Positions 14,642-22,737 of a stretch of DNA of 24,088 nucleotides are shown piece after piece. The DNA lies in NCBI GenBank assembly GCA_036844705.1, contig DAIUFH010000030.1, positions 1-24,088 on the forward strand, in the 5' to 3' direction. This stretch comes from DAIUFH01 sp036844705 (GTDB taxonomy: Bacteria; Bacillota; Clostridia; Tissierellales; Tissierellaceae). The notes under the pieces were generated by a model. It was not told where the DNA came from and made no database searches. It saw only the letters and a list, made by a program, of their open reading frames with translations. How positions within the stretch are numbered: the stretch's first letter is position 1; each line of letters starts with the position of its first letter. The position numbers and the translations under genes are program-made.

Positions 14642-15630
14642 TGGTACAACCTATAATATCTGCAAGAAATATTAAAAAACACTTTGATGTTAGCGGCGGA
14701 ATCCTAAAAGCAGTAGATGGAATCAGCTTTGATATATATCCAGGTGAGACCTTAGGATTAGTAGGTGAATCGGGATGTGGTAAATCAACAGCTGGCAGAA
14801 CCATAATCAGATTGTATGAGCCAACTGAAGGCGAATTATACTTCAATGGTAAGAATATCTATGAATTGCCTCGTCATGAAATGCAAGAAGTAAGACGTGA
14901 TTTCCAAATGATATTCCAAGATCCTTATGCTTCACTAAATCCACGAATGACTGTTGAAGAAATTGTCGCTGAGCCTTTGGATATCCACAAGGTATATAGG
15001 AACCAAAAGGAAAAACACGAAAAGGTTATTGAGCTTCTTGAACTAGTAGGATTAAATGAAGAACATGCAAACAGATTCCCACATGAATTCTCAGGTGGTC
15101 AAAGACAAAGAGTTGGTATAGCAAGGGCATTGGCTTTAAACCCTAAATTTATCGTCTGTGATGAGCCTATTTCAGCTCTAGACGTATCTATTCAAGCTCA
15201 AGTAGTAAACCTATTGGAGGACTTGCAAAAGAGATTAGGATTGACTTATTTGTTTATAGCCCATGATTTATCAATGGTAAGATATATTTCAGATAGAGTC
15301 GGTGTTATGTATCTTGGACATATGATGGAATTGGCAAAATCAGAAGAACTTTATGATAACCCAATTCACCCATATACAAAAGCACTTCTTTCTTCAATTC
15401 CTATACCGGATCCTGAAATTCAAAGAAGTAGAAAGAGAATCATGCTTGAAGGCGATGTTCCAAGTCCTATAAACCCTAAGGAATGCTGTAGATTTGTTGA
15501 AAGATGTCCATATGCAGTTGGGAGATGTCATGAAACAACACCTGAATTTAGGGAAATTACAGAAGGACACTCAGTAGCTTGCCACAGAGCAGATGAGATT
15601 GTTGCTGGAACAGCAAAACCAACAAAATAA
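14641..15630 (+). CDS. oppF: Oligopeptide ABC transporter ATPase, OppF family (329 aa)
   Basis: The partner ATPase of OppD. Walker A is GESGCGKST (42-50), the signature SGGQRQRV (151-158), Walker B IVCDEP (around D174/E175) and the H-loop in AHDLSMVRYISDRVGVMYLG. The C-terminal cysteine pattern (CCRFVERCPYAVGRC, then C in HSVACH) matches the cluster-binding tail of the family. The ATG at 14641 is chosen over an upstream TTG in the same frame: it overlaps the oppD stop by one base, has AAGGGAG upstream, and gives the usual N-terminus. This is the last gene of the operon; a B-B' repeat hairpin follows. Confidence 0.94.
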   Translation: MVQPIISARNIKKHFDVSGGILKAVDGISFDIYPGETLGLVGESGCGKSTAGRTIIRLYEPTEGELYFNGKNIYELPRHEMQEVRRDFQMIFQDPYASLNPRMTVEEIVAEPLDIHKVYRNQKEKHEKVIELLELVGLNEEHANRFPHEFSGGQRQRVGIARALALNPKFIVCDEPISALDVSIQAQVVNLLEDLQKRLGLTYLFIAHDLSMVRYISDRVGVMYLGHMMELAKSEELYDNPIHPYTKALLSSIPIPDPEIQRSRKRIMLEGDVPSPINPKECCRFVERCPYAVGRCHETTPEFREITEGHSVACHRADEIVAGTAKPTK

Positions 15631-15647
15631 AATATGAATGAAAAACA

Positions 15648-15738
15648 AAACCCGGGACTCTTCGATAGCAGTAATTTTACTGCACATCTCAGAATGACAT
15701 AGTTGTCATCCTGAGCATTATTGAAGGATCTCGGGTTT
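15648..15738. terminator. B-B' repeat hairpin between convergent oppF and murJ
   Basis: AAACCCG (15648-15654) pairs with CGGGTTT (15732-15738), and pairing continues inward for about 12 more positions with one mismatch and some G-U pairs. Inside are a GCAGTAA/TTACTGC hairpin (15668-15683) and a 12-bp CTCAGaATGACA/TGTCATcCTGAG hairpin with one A-C mismatch. It has neither A nor C heptamers. By position it likely stops transcription from both sides. Confidence 0.65.
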
Positions 15739-15747
15739 AACTATCAA

Positions 15748-17289
15748 TTATCTTCTTACAACTGTCCTAAGTAACATCTTCAATTCTTTTCTCATGACTA
15801 CCATTAACATTAGGAAATATACAATCACCCCTACCCCTATTGCTGCAAGTAATATAAGAAGCTGTATAAGCTTTGTTTGATGCAAAAATACGCCAATCCT
15901 ATAATATATCATATAGACAAAGAAACCCATTACAAGGGACGCTAGGAGGGTCTTAACAAACGATACTACCATACCAACTATTCCAAGGGGTCCCATTTTT
16001 ATTCTTAACCTATATAATAAAGTAATAGTTGTTATTATAGTAGATATACTAGTTGCCAAAGCAAGACCTCTATGCTGCATTGAACCTATTAGCATAAGGT
16101 TTAAAATCACATTTAACAATACTCCTATGACGCCATTTATCATAGGTGTCTTTGTATCCTGTAATGAATAAAATACCTTGTTGAGCATTGACCTAAGAGC
16201 TATTGCTACTAATCCAATTGAATAGTATATAAGAGCTCCGCTGGTCATTATTGATGCGTCCGCACTGAAAGCACCTCTTTCAAAAAACACCTGTACCAAT
16301 GGATGCCCAAGTATCAATATACCTATAGAAGCCGGTACTGTAATCAACAGAATAATGCTTACTCCTTGATTTAAAATTTTTACTGTGCCCTTCACATCGT
16401 TCCTAGATGATGCTTCGGATAGCATCGGAAATACTACAGTTGTAATTGCAGCTATAAATACACTTATAATCAAATCATTTATTCTTGATGCATATGATAA
16501 TGCAGATATGCTCCCCTCCACTAAATCGGATGCAAGGGTTTTATCTATTATAACATTAAGCTGCTGTACCGATGACCCCAATAATACGGGAAAAACTAGA
16601 TACAAAGCTCTCTTTATATAAGGATCCCTCAAATTTACATTCAGTGAATATCTATATCCAGTATTTCTTGTAGCCGGTATCTGTATCAGAAACTGGGTTG
16701 CTGAAGCCAATACACTCACGAGCATTAACATCCCAATACTTTTACCTTCTGCAAAGAACAATAAAAATATCAAAAATATAAAATTATATGGTATGCCCAT
16801 TATTGCATGAGGACCAAAAATCTGCAATGAATGCAAATATCCGGAAAGCACATGGGTAAACCCCAAAAAGACAATGATAGGTAAGCCAATTCTATTTAAT
16901 CCTACAGCTAAATCAAATTGCTCTCCCCTAAAACCCTTAGCCATTACCTTGATTACTAAAGGTGAAGCTATGTATGAAACAATTGCTAAAATCAGGCTTA
17001 TAAAGAAAACTATGTTAAGAATGTTGTTGAGATATCTTAGTCTTCCTTCCTTGCCCTTTTTTTGGCCTATTTCGGAGAATATTGGAATCAGTGTTGTGTT
17101 TAAAGCAGAACCTATTGTAGTCATAATTATAACAGTTGACGACATTGCAACAAAATAGGTATCCGTCTCCATACCAGAACCATATCTGGAGGCTATAAGC
17201 ACCTCTCTTATAAATCCCAAACCCTTGCTCAATAATGTAAATGTGGCAATCATTGCCGCTGATTTTGCCATCTTCTGCTGTCTTGTCAT
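15748..17289 (-). CDS. murJ: Lipid II flippase MurJ/MviN (513 aa)
   Basis: A MOP-superfamily polytopic membrane protein that moves lipid II across the cytoplasmic membrane for peptidoglycan synthesis. About 14 hydrophobic helices span the length. Recognisable blocks are AAMIATFTLLSKGLGFIREVLIASRYG at the N-terminus, ALNTTLIPIFSE, QQLNVIIDKTLAS in the seventh-helix region with its conserved aspartate, and LNKVFYSLQDTKTPM in the second half. Length is usual. AGAGGGA lies 7 bases before the ATG. It has its own promoter and a terminator upstream, so it is probably a single-gene unit. Confidence 0.93.
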   Translation of the reverse strand: MTRQQKMAKSAAMIATFTLLSKGLGFIREVLIASRYGSGMETDTYFVAMSSTVIIMTTIGSALNTTLIPIFSEIGQKKGKEGRLRYLNNILNIVFFISLILAIVSYIASPLVIKVMAKGFRGEQFDLAVGLNRIGLPIIVFLGFTHVLSGYLHSLQIFGPHAIMGIPYNFIFLIFLLFFAEGKSIGMLMLVSVLASATQFLIQIPATRNTGYRYSLNVNLRDPYIKRALYLVFPVLLGSSVQQLNVIIDKTLASDLVEGSISALSYASRINDLIISVFIAAITTVVFPMLSEASSRNDVKGTVKILNQGVSIILLITVPASIGILILGHPLVQVFFERGAFSADASIMTSGALIYYSIGLVAIALRSMLNKVFYSLQDTKTPMINGVIGVLLNVILNLMLIGSMQHRGLALATSISTIITTITLLYRLRIKMGPLGIVGMVVSFVKTLLASLVMGFFVYMIYYRIGVFLHQTKLIQLLILLAAIGVGVIVYFLMLMVVMRKELKMLLRTVVRR

Positions 17290-17324
17290 TATATCTATCC
17301 CTCTTTTAAAATGTTAATACACTA

Positions 17325-17333
17325 ATTATAGCA
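17325..17333 (-). promoter_or_regulatory. Extended -10 promoter for murJ
   Basis: On the minus strand TGCTATAAT is a perfect extended -10 element about 36 bases upstream of the murJ start. The -35 region (TGCATT) is weak, as is usual when the TGN extension is present. Confidence 0.5.
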
Positions 17334-17384
17334 TAAAAAGTTTCAGCAATGCATACTTCTAAAAAAGAAAATGCTCCAATAACA

Positions 17385-17423
17385 AAAGACCCAATAAGTA
17401 TTAAAATACATTATTAGGTCTTT
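17385..17423 (-). terminator. Rho-independent terminator after the SLH gene
   Basis: AAAGACC (17385-17391) pairs with GGTCTTT (17417-17423), with further A-T pairing inside. On the minus strand the stem is followed by a T-rich tail, placing it after the SLH gene and before the murJ promoter. Confidence 0.7.
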
Positions 17424-17439
17424 AGAGGAGTACATCCGA

Positions 17440-18288
17440 TTAATTTGTTATAATGCTATTAAATCCATCCAATTTAAAATTATAAGGTCCTCCATTGAGC
17501 TGATTCTTATCTATTTCTAAAGTCAAAGTCTTATAAGTAATCACCTGTATTTGAACGGAGTCGGCAGGAGGTGGTGTAATATCAAAATATACTCTATAAC
17601 TTCCTCTCTCTTTTAGTATCTTATTCACTGTCATTGAGTAACCAGGAGTAGGGAATTCCTTAGTGATAGTTACTAAAAGCTTATCAGGTTCTTCTTTTAT
17701 TATAATCTCCTCTTGATTATTATAGGATTGTACTATGCCTAAAGTCTTAAAGATAATGGTATTCATTCGTTCCAATACCCCCTTTACTCTTTGAAGAATT
17801 ATTATAGACTCTGCTTGTGTCAAGTTTCTACTAGGATTAAAACTAGTGTTAGAATCACCTAGTATTATATTATTACTATATAACAGTCTTAATAATTCTA
17901 TGCTATCATTTGACATAGTATTTATATCTTTAAATGGTAAATTTGTATCTTTTCCTAATTCCATTCCAACGTCCTTTAATCTTGTAGCCAAAATATTTAC
18001 CATTTGCTCCCGTGAAACATCAGCAGGCGAACCATCTAGTGAAATATCATATCCTAAATCCTTAAAAAGAGAAGCAATGGATAAGATAAAATCCTGTTCC
18101 GAGATATTTCCATCAGGCTCAAATTTTGCAAAGTTATCTTTTGATAAATATGGAAAATAGTAAGCCACAAAAGCCCTGTTTATTTGACTATCCGACCAGT
18201 GGTTTTCAAGCTTATCCGATATAGAAGCAAAAGATAAAGATGATGATAATATAATTGCGATAATAAGTAATATACTGACTCTTTTCAA
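17440..18288 (-). CDS. Exported SLH-domain protein with PrcB-like C-terminal domain (282 aa)
   Basis: A secreted protein with a signal peptide (hydrophobic residues 5-20, likely cut after SFA at residue 22). Residues about 26-165 form two clear and one degenerate S-layer homology repeats; the best is 118-165 with PFKDI, NNIILGDSNTSFNPSRNLTQAE. SLH triplets anchor proteins to the pyruvylated cell wall polymer. Residues about 205-262 (PTPGYSMTVNKI, then YRVYFDITPP and QVITYKTLTLEI) resemble the PrcB domain, first described as part of a spirochaete surface protease complex. The start is TTG with a GGGGG site upstream; no better start is seen. It is followed by a terminator and preceded by repeats. 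A role in wall-linked proteolysis is only a guess. Confidence 0.75.
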   Translation of the reverse strand: MKRVSILLIIAIILSSSLSFASISDKLENHWSDSQINRAFVAYYFPYLSKDNFAKFEPDGNISEQDFILSIASLFKDLGYDISLDGSPADVSREQMVNILATRLKDVGMELGKDTNLPFKDINTMSNDSIELLRLLYSNNIILGDSNTSFNPSRNLTQAESIIILQRVKGVLERMNTIIFKTLGIVQSYNNQEEIIIKEEPDKLLVTITKEFPTPGYSMTVNKILKERGSYRVYFDITPPPADSVQIQVITYKTLTLEIDKNQLNGGPYNFKLDGFNSIITN

Positions 18289-18309
18289 ACTATCAACCCC
18301 CCATATTTC

Positions 18310-18480
18310 AATTCACAGTTCACATTTTCAATTCACAGTTCACAATTCAGAGTCCACAATTAAGAGATTAAAACCCGAGATTCTTTGATAGCATGTATTA
18401 TACTGCCCGTCTCAGAATGACAGTAGTGAGAAATTCAATTCACAATTCACAGTTCACAATTGTTGGGGTCATATCTTTAG
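18310..18480 (+). repeat. A and B repeat modules upstream of the SLH gene
   Basis: Heptamer runs of RTTCACR (from 18310, and 18434-18460) flank a B module (18369-18430) that opens with AAACCCGAGATTCTTTG and closes with CTCAGAATGACAG. Between 18461 and 18600 the sequence is unique and AT-rich; apart from a short inverted heptamer stretch near 18525-18540 I see no gene or clear promoter in it. Confidence 0.88.
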
Positions 18481-18611
18481 GGTATTTGCCTTTGACTATA
18501 GTGCCAGTTTTTCATAATTGTAAAATGTGCATTGTGAATTAGATAATTACCTTTATACAATTATACCCTTCATATTTATAAACTATGGTTACATTTAGGT
18601 TACAAAATGAC

Positions 18612-18999
18612 AGGAATTCAATTCACAATTCACATTTTCAATTCACAGTTCACAGTTCACAATTCACAATTAGAAGATTAAACCCGAGATTCTTCGCTAG
18701 CGCTCAGAATGACAGTAGTGAGGAATTCAGTTCACAATGCACAATGCACAGCTCACAATTAAAAGATCAAACCTGGGATTCTTCGCTAGCGCTCAGAATG
18801 ACAGCAGTGGAGGGGATTCTTCGGTAGAAAACATTATGCTGCCCGTCTCAGAATGACAATTTTGTCATCCTAAGCCGAGCAGCATAAACCTTACAAGTGT
18901 TTGTCATCCTGAGATAGCAGCATAAACCTTACCCCTGAAGGATCCCGGGTTTTCATTAGTTCTTACTTCTTAACTCTTAGTCCTTAGTTCTTAACTCTA
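18612..18999 (+). repeat. Composite A-B-A-B-B-B'-B'-C repeat abutting livF
   Basis: RTTCACR heptamers (18617-18670, 18725-18760) alternate with B modules (18678-18720, 18769-18810, partial 18812-18858), then two inverted B' copies (18862-18900 and 18903-18955) and a C array of YTCTTAN heptamers (18958-18999) ending at the livF stop codon. CTCAGaATGACA/TGTCATcCTAAG form the central stem at 18848-18873. Confidence 0.88.
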
Positions 19000-19707
19000 T
19001 TTCGCCTCTCCTAAATATGCTTCTTTTACCTTATTATTTTCCAATAAACTACTGCCTTCCCCTTCGATTACAATGGAGCCTGTCTCTATTACATATCCAT
19101 AATCTGCTATTTCTAAGGATTTTTTTGCATTCTGCTCTACTAGCAAAATAGTATTGCCCTGCCTGTTAATTTCCTTTATGATTTCAAATATATCCTTAAC
19201 CAATAATGGTGCCAAACCCAATGATGGCTCATCAAGCATAAGAACCTTTGGACTCAACATCAGAGCACGTGCTACTGCCAACATTTGCTGTTCTCCGCCA
19301 GACAATGTTCCACCCTTTTGCCAGTGCCTTTCCTTTAGCCTTGGGAATAAATCATACATCTTGTCCATTTGAGTTGATATGATATTTTTATCCTTTATCG
19401 TATAAGCACCTAATATCAGATTTTCTTCAACAGTTAAATTTGGAAAAATTCTTCTTCCTTCAGGAGAAAGTGCTATTCCCTTCTTAACGATGTCCTGAGT
19501 CTTTAAATTCGTTAACTCTTCCCCATCGTATTTAATGTTTCCAGATTCTTTTTTTACCAAATTCATAATCGCACGAAGTGTAGAGGATTTACCTGCACCA
19601 TTTGCTCCTATAAGGGTAACTATCTTACCATCCTCTATCTTTAAGTTTATTCCTCTAAGGGCTTTAATACCCCCATAATTGACATGTAAATTGTTTATGG
19701 TAAGCAT
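18997..19707 (-). CDS. livF: Branched-chain amino acid ABC transporter ATPase LivF (236 aa)
   Basis: One of two ATPases of the branched-chain amino acid importer. Walker A is GANGAGKSS (34-42), the signature LSGGEQQMLAVARAL, Walker B VLMLDEPSLGLAP and the H-loop equivalent LLVEQNAKKSLEIADYGYVIETG, where the usual histidine is replaced by glutamine-asparagine as in most LivF proteins. Length is usual. GGTGG lies upstream of the ATG, which directly follows the livG stop. It is the last gene of the operon; its stop codon is joined to a C heptamer array. Confidence 0.94.
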   Translation of the reverse strand: MLTINNLHVNYGGIKALRGINLKIEDGKIVTLIGANGAGKSSTLRAIMNLVKKESGNIKYDGEELTNLKTQDIVKKGIALSPEGRRIFPNLTVEENLILGAYTIKDKNIISTQMDKMYDLFPRLKERHWQKGGTLSGGEQQMLAVARALMLSPKVLMLDEPSLGLAPLLVKDIFEIIKEINRQGNTILLVEQNAKKSLEIADYGYVIETGSIVIEGEGSSLLENNKVKEAYLGEAK

Positions 19708-20475
19708 TTAATCCACCCCCAAATAAGCTTCAATAACCTTTGGATTGTTTTGTATTTCAATAGGGTCCCCATCAGCTATGTGAGCACCATGGTCCAATAC
19801 ATAAATCCTTTCACATATACCCATTACAACTTCCATATGATGCTCTATTAAGAATATTGTAAGCTCAAATTCATCTTTTATATTACCTATAAACTCCATC
19901 AACTCCTGAGTTTCTTGCGGATTCATACCTGCTGCAGGCTCATCTAGGAGTAAAAGCTTTGGTTCAGTGGCCAATGCCCTTGCAATTTCCAGCCTTCTCT
20001 GTTTACCATATGGAAGAGAAAAAGATTTTTCATCTCTTTCATCATAAAGTCCTACTTTCTCTAACAGGTATTTGGACTTTTCATACATATCCTTTTCCTG
20101 TCTAGTATAATTAGGCAATCTCAAAACTGATGAAACCACTCCCGATTGTAGTCTAAGATGATTTCCTATAAATACATTATCTAAAACGGAAAGTTCTTTA
20201 AACAGTCTTATATTTTGAAAGGTTCTGCATATACCTATCTTTGCTATTTCATCAGGTCTTAAATTTGTAATGGACTGCAACTTGCCACTAGGAGCGTATA
20301 AGATATCACCTATAGTTGGTTTATATACTCCTGTTACCATATTGAATACAGTAGTTTTTCCAGCACCATTAGGTCCTATGAGTCCTACTATTTCACCTTT
20401 ATCTATCTCTGCACTAAATTTATTTACTGCAACAACCCCACCAAACTTCATTGTTATATTATCAATTTTTAGCAT
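19708..20475 (-). CDS. livG: Branched-chain amino acid ABC transporter ATPase LivG (255 aa)
   Basis: The partner ATPase. Walker A is GPNGAGKT (34-41), the family-typical signature LPYGKQRRLEIARAL replaces LSGGQ, Walker B is LLLLDEPAAGMNP, and the H-loop lies in FLIEHHMEVVMGICERIYVLDHG. The C-terminal NNPKVIEAYLG is typical of LivG. The ATG overlaps livM by 14 bases with GAGGGGA upstream, so translation is coupled. Confidence 0.95.
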   Translation of the reverse strand: MLKIDNITMKFGGVVAVNKFSAEIDKGEIVGLIGPNGAGKTTVFNMVTGVYKPTIGDILYAPSGKLQSITNLRPDEIAKIGICRTFQNIRLFKELSVLDNVFIGNHLRLQSGVVSSVLRLPNYTRQEKDMYEKSKYLLEKVGLYDERDEKSFSLPYGKQRRLEIARALATEPKLLLLDEPAAGMNPQETQELMEFIGNIKDEFELTIFLIEHHMEVVMGICERIYVLDHGAHIADGDPIEIQNNPKVIEAYLGVD

Positions 20476-21526
20476 ATCTTCCCCTCGCCTTCTCTAGGGT
20501 AGATTTAATAATATTGTCTTTCTTAAATATTACTACTGCCATCAATATAATTGAAAAAACAACCATCCTCAATCCTGGCAATGCAGGCGTCTGTATAAAT
20601 CCAAAATTTATGGATTCGTCCAAGAATCTTAGTGCTTCCATAGCTATAGTAACTACCATCGCTGAAATAATAGTTCCGCTGATATTGCCCATACCTCCTA
20701 GAACAACTATCAATATGATATTCCATGTTAAAGCAAATTTAAATAATGTTGGGTCAATAGTACCAAGTGATACTGCCAACAATCCTCCTCCAATTCCCGC
20801 TAAAAATGATCCAATGGTGAAGCTCATTACCTTGTGTTTAAACAAATTGATGCCCATACTCCTTGCTGCTATTTCGTCCTCTCGAATTGCTTTAAAAGCC
20901 TTTCCGTAACTGCTTTTCATCAAAAGCCTAATTAATGCTATAGTTATTATAGCCGCGATTCCAGCCCACAATAAATTGATACTTGGCTTTATATCGAATC
21001 GTCCTGCTATAAAATCATTAGTTTTTTGTGGAATACCCTTAAGACCTAAAGCTCCATTTGTGATACTTTGTAAATTTACAATTACAACTCTGATAATCTC
21101 AGAAAAGCCTAAGGTTGCAATGGCTAGGTAATCATCAGTTAACTTTAAAACAGGTGCCCCAATTAAAAACCCAAATAAGGCAGCCAATAAACCACCCGAC
21201 AATAAAGCTATTAAAAATGGAGCATTTAAATTTATTAATGCAGGAAGCATAGGCTTCATATAGAAGTTCATTTCCTTCATTTCTGGTGTCATTGTAAGTA
21301 TTGCAACAGTATATGCCCCTATAGCCATAAACCCAGCGTGACCTAACGAAAACAAGCCTGTAAATCCGTTTATAAGATTCATACTAAGTCCAAGTATAAT
21401 ATAAATAAAACAAAGATTTAAGATTCTTACCTGATAGCTATCTAGAAATAAATTTAAGACGAGCATTGCTAGTATAGCCACCACAATATATATAATATTT
21501 TTGAGTAAATTATTATTTTTTTTCAT
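20462..21526 (-). CDS. livM: Branched-chain amino acid ABC transporter permease LivM (354 aa)
   Basis: Membrane subunit of the importer (BPD_transp_2 family). The mark of the family, LNLINGFTGLFSLGHAGFMAIGAYTVAIL, is seen at about residues 48-77, as is the EAA-like loop SSYGKAFKAIREDEIAARSMGIN. About nine helices are visible, and the C-terminus is basic. GAAGGTG lies 6 bases before the ATG, inside the end of livH two bases upstream. Confidence 0.95.
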   Translation of the reverse strand: MKKNNNLLKNIIYIVVAILAMLVLNLFLDSYQVRILNLCFIYIILGLSMNLINGFTGLFSLGHAGFMAIGAYTVAILTMTPEMKEMNFYMKPMLPALINLNAPFLIALLSGGLLAALFGFLIGAPVLKLTDDYLAIATLGFSEIIRVVIVNLQSITNGALGLKGIPQKTNDFIAGRFDIKPSINLLWAGIAAIITIALIRLLMKSSYGKAFKAIREDEIAARSMGINLFKHKVMSFTIGSFLAGIGGGLLAVSLGTIDPTLFKFALTWNIILIVVLGGMGNISGTIISAMVVTIAMEALRFLDESINFGFIQTPALPGLRMVVFSIILMAVVIFKKDNIIKSTLEKARGRYAKN

Positions 21527-21528
21527 GG

Positions 21529-22422
21529 CTACACCTTCTCTGCTATTTTTTCTCCCATTAAGCCCGTAGGCTTAATAAGAAGGATGATAATCAATAATAT
21601 AAATGCAAAGGCATCTCTATAACCTGTCAAATTTGGTAAGAAGGCAATAAGCATAATTTCACCCAACCCAAGAATAAATCCACCTAATACTGCTCCTGTA
21701 ATATTGCCTATACCTCCAATTACGGCCGCAATAAAACATTTAAGTCCAGGCATTATACCCATTATAGGAATTAATTGAGGATATTTGATTCCCCACAAAA
21801 TTCCGCCTACCGCCGCTAAGAAAGAACCAATAAAAAATGTAAAGGAAATCACACCATTGATATCAATCCCCATTAAGCTGGCAGCCTCATAATCCTTTGA
21901 TAAAGCTCTCATCGCCATACCTGTTCTGGTCTTTTGTATAATAAAAGTCAGTATCATTAGCAATATCAATGTTACAAAAGGAATAATAATCGAAACCAAT
22001 CCTATTGATACACCTCCGATATTTATGACCTTATTCATAAATTCTGGAGAAGGAAATGCCTTTGGTCTGCCTCCAAAAACAAGTATTCCAAGATTTTGTA
22101 AGAGGAAGGAAGCCCCTATTGCAGATATCAATATAGTTATTCTAGGTGAACCTCTCAATGGCTTGTACGCTAATCTCTCTAATACAAGACCTACTAGTCC
22201 AGTAACAACTGATGCTAAAATAAATACCAACCACCAAGGTAGTGGTGTAAAAATTATTCCATAATAGGCAATATATGCTCCTAACATAAATATATCTCCA
22301 TGAGCAAAGTTAATTAATCTTAAAATGCCATATACAAGAGTATATCCTATGGCTATCAAAGCATAAAGACTACCCAAGGAGGTACCATTTGCCAAGTGTT
22401 GCAGGAATTCCTGAGTACTCAT
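21529..22422 (-). CDS. livH: Branched-chain amino acid ABC transporter permease LivH (297 aa)
   Basis: The second permease subunit. Family blocks are GTSLGSLYALIAIGYTLVYGILRLINFAHGDIFMLGAYIAYYG near the N-terminus and RTGMAMRALSKDYEAASLMGIDINGVI, the loop that meets the ATPases, with GGIGNITGAVLGGFILGLGE near the end. I start at the ATG at 22422 because GGAGG lies 7 bases upstream; the ATG at 22428 is one base from it. An A heptamer array begins about 18 bases upstream, so livH is translated from a repeat-containing leader. Confidence 0.94.
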   Translation of the reverse strand: MSTQEFLQHLANGTSLGSLYALIAIGYTLVYGILRLINFAHGDIFMLGAYIAYYGIIFTPLPWWLVFILASVVTGLVGLVLERLAYKPLRGSPRITILISAIGASFLLQNLGILVFGGRPKAFPSPEFMNKVINIGGVSIGLVSIIIPFVTLILLMILTFIIQKTRTGMAMRALSKDYEAASLMGIDINGVISFTFFIGSFLAAVGGILWGIKYPQLIPIMGIMPGLKCFIAAVIGGIGNITGAVLGGFILGLGEIMLIAFLPNLTGYRDAFAFILLIIILLIKPTGLMGEKIAEKV

Positions 22423-22439
22423 ATTCATTCCTCCAATGC

Positions 22440-22473
22440 CAATTCACAATTCACATTTCACAGTTCACAATTA
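22440..22473 (+). repeat. A-type heptamer array upstream of livH
   Basis: Four to five RTTCACR-like heptamers ending in CACAATTAAAA, the same 3' edge as the other A arrays. It lies just before the livH ribosome binding site on the opposite strand. Confidence 0.85.
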
Positions 22474-22524
22474 AAATCACAAAATGAATTATGAATTTTT
22501 ATTTTATTTTTATTTAGTCAATTA

Positions 22525-22561
22525 GGTGTCATCTCATTTATGAAATAAACGAAATGACACC
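22525..22561. other. Stem-loop between livK and livH
   Basis: GGTGTCAT (22525-22532) and ATGACACC (22554-22561) form a perfect 8-bp stem with a 21-base loop. There is no T-tract on either strand, so in the liv transcript it would act more like an mRNA-stability or partial-termination element than a full terminator. Confidence 0.5.
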
Positions 22562-22587
22562 ATTAATTTAAAATCATATATATCCAA

Positions 22588-22737
22588 AATCGAGATTCCT
22601 TGACTAAGCTCAGAAGGACAACACATATGTCATTCTGAGACGAACAGAATAACGTCAACTATCGAAGAATCTCCTCTTTTAATTTTTTTGTTTTTCGTTA
22701 TTCACTCTTAACTCTTAATTCTTAACTTTTAGTTCTA
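22588..22737 (+). repeat. B-B'-C composite repeat abutting livK
   Basis: A diverged B (22588-22620), an inverted B' (22628-22675) and a C array of YTCTTAN heptamers (22704-22737) that ends at the livK stop codon. CTCAGAAgGACA and TGTCaTTCTGAG form the central stem with one mismatch. With the A array at 22440 this repeats the A-B-B'-C order. Confidence 0.85.

Noticed and set aside
18585..18827. 80-residue plus-strand reading frame
   Set aside because: It consists of translated heptamer and B repeats, with no ribosome binding site.
20451..20909. 152-residue plus-strand frame antisense to livM
   Set aside because: It is a shadow of the hydrophobic livM gene on the opposite strand, with no ribosome binding site or family resemblance.
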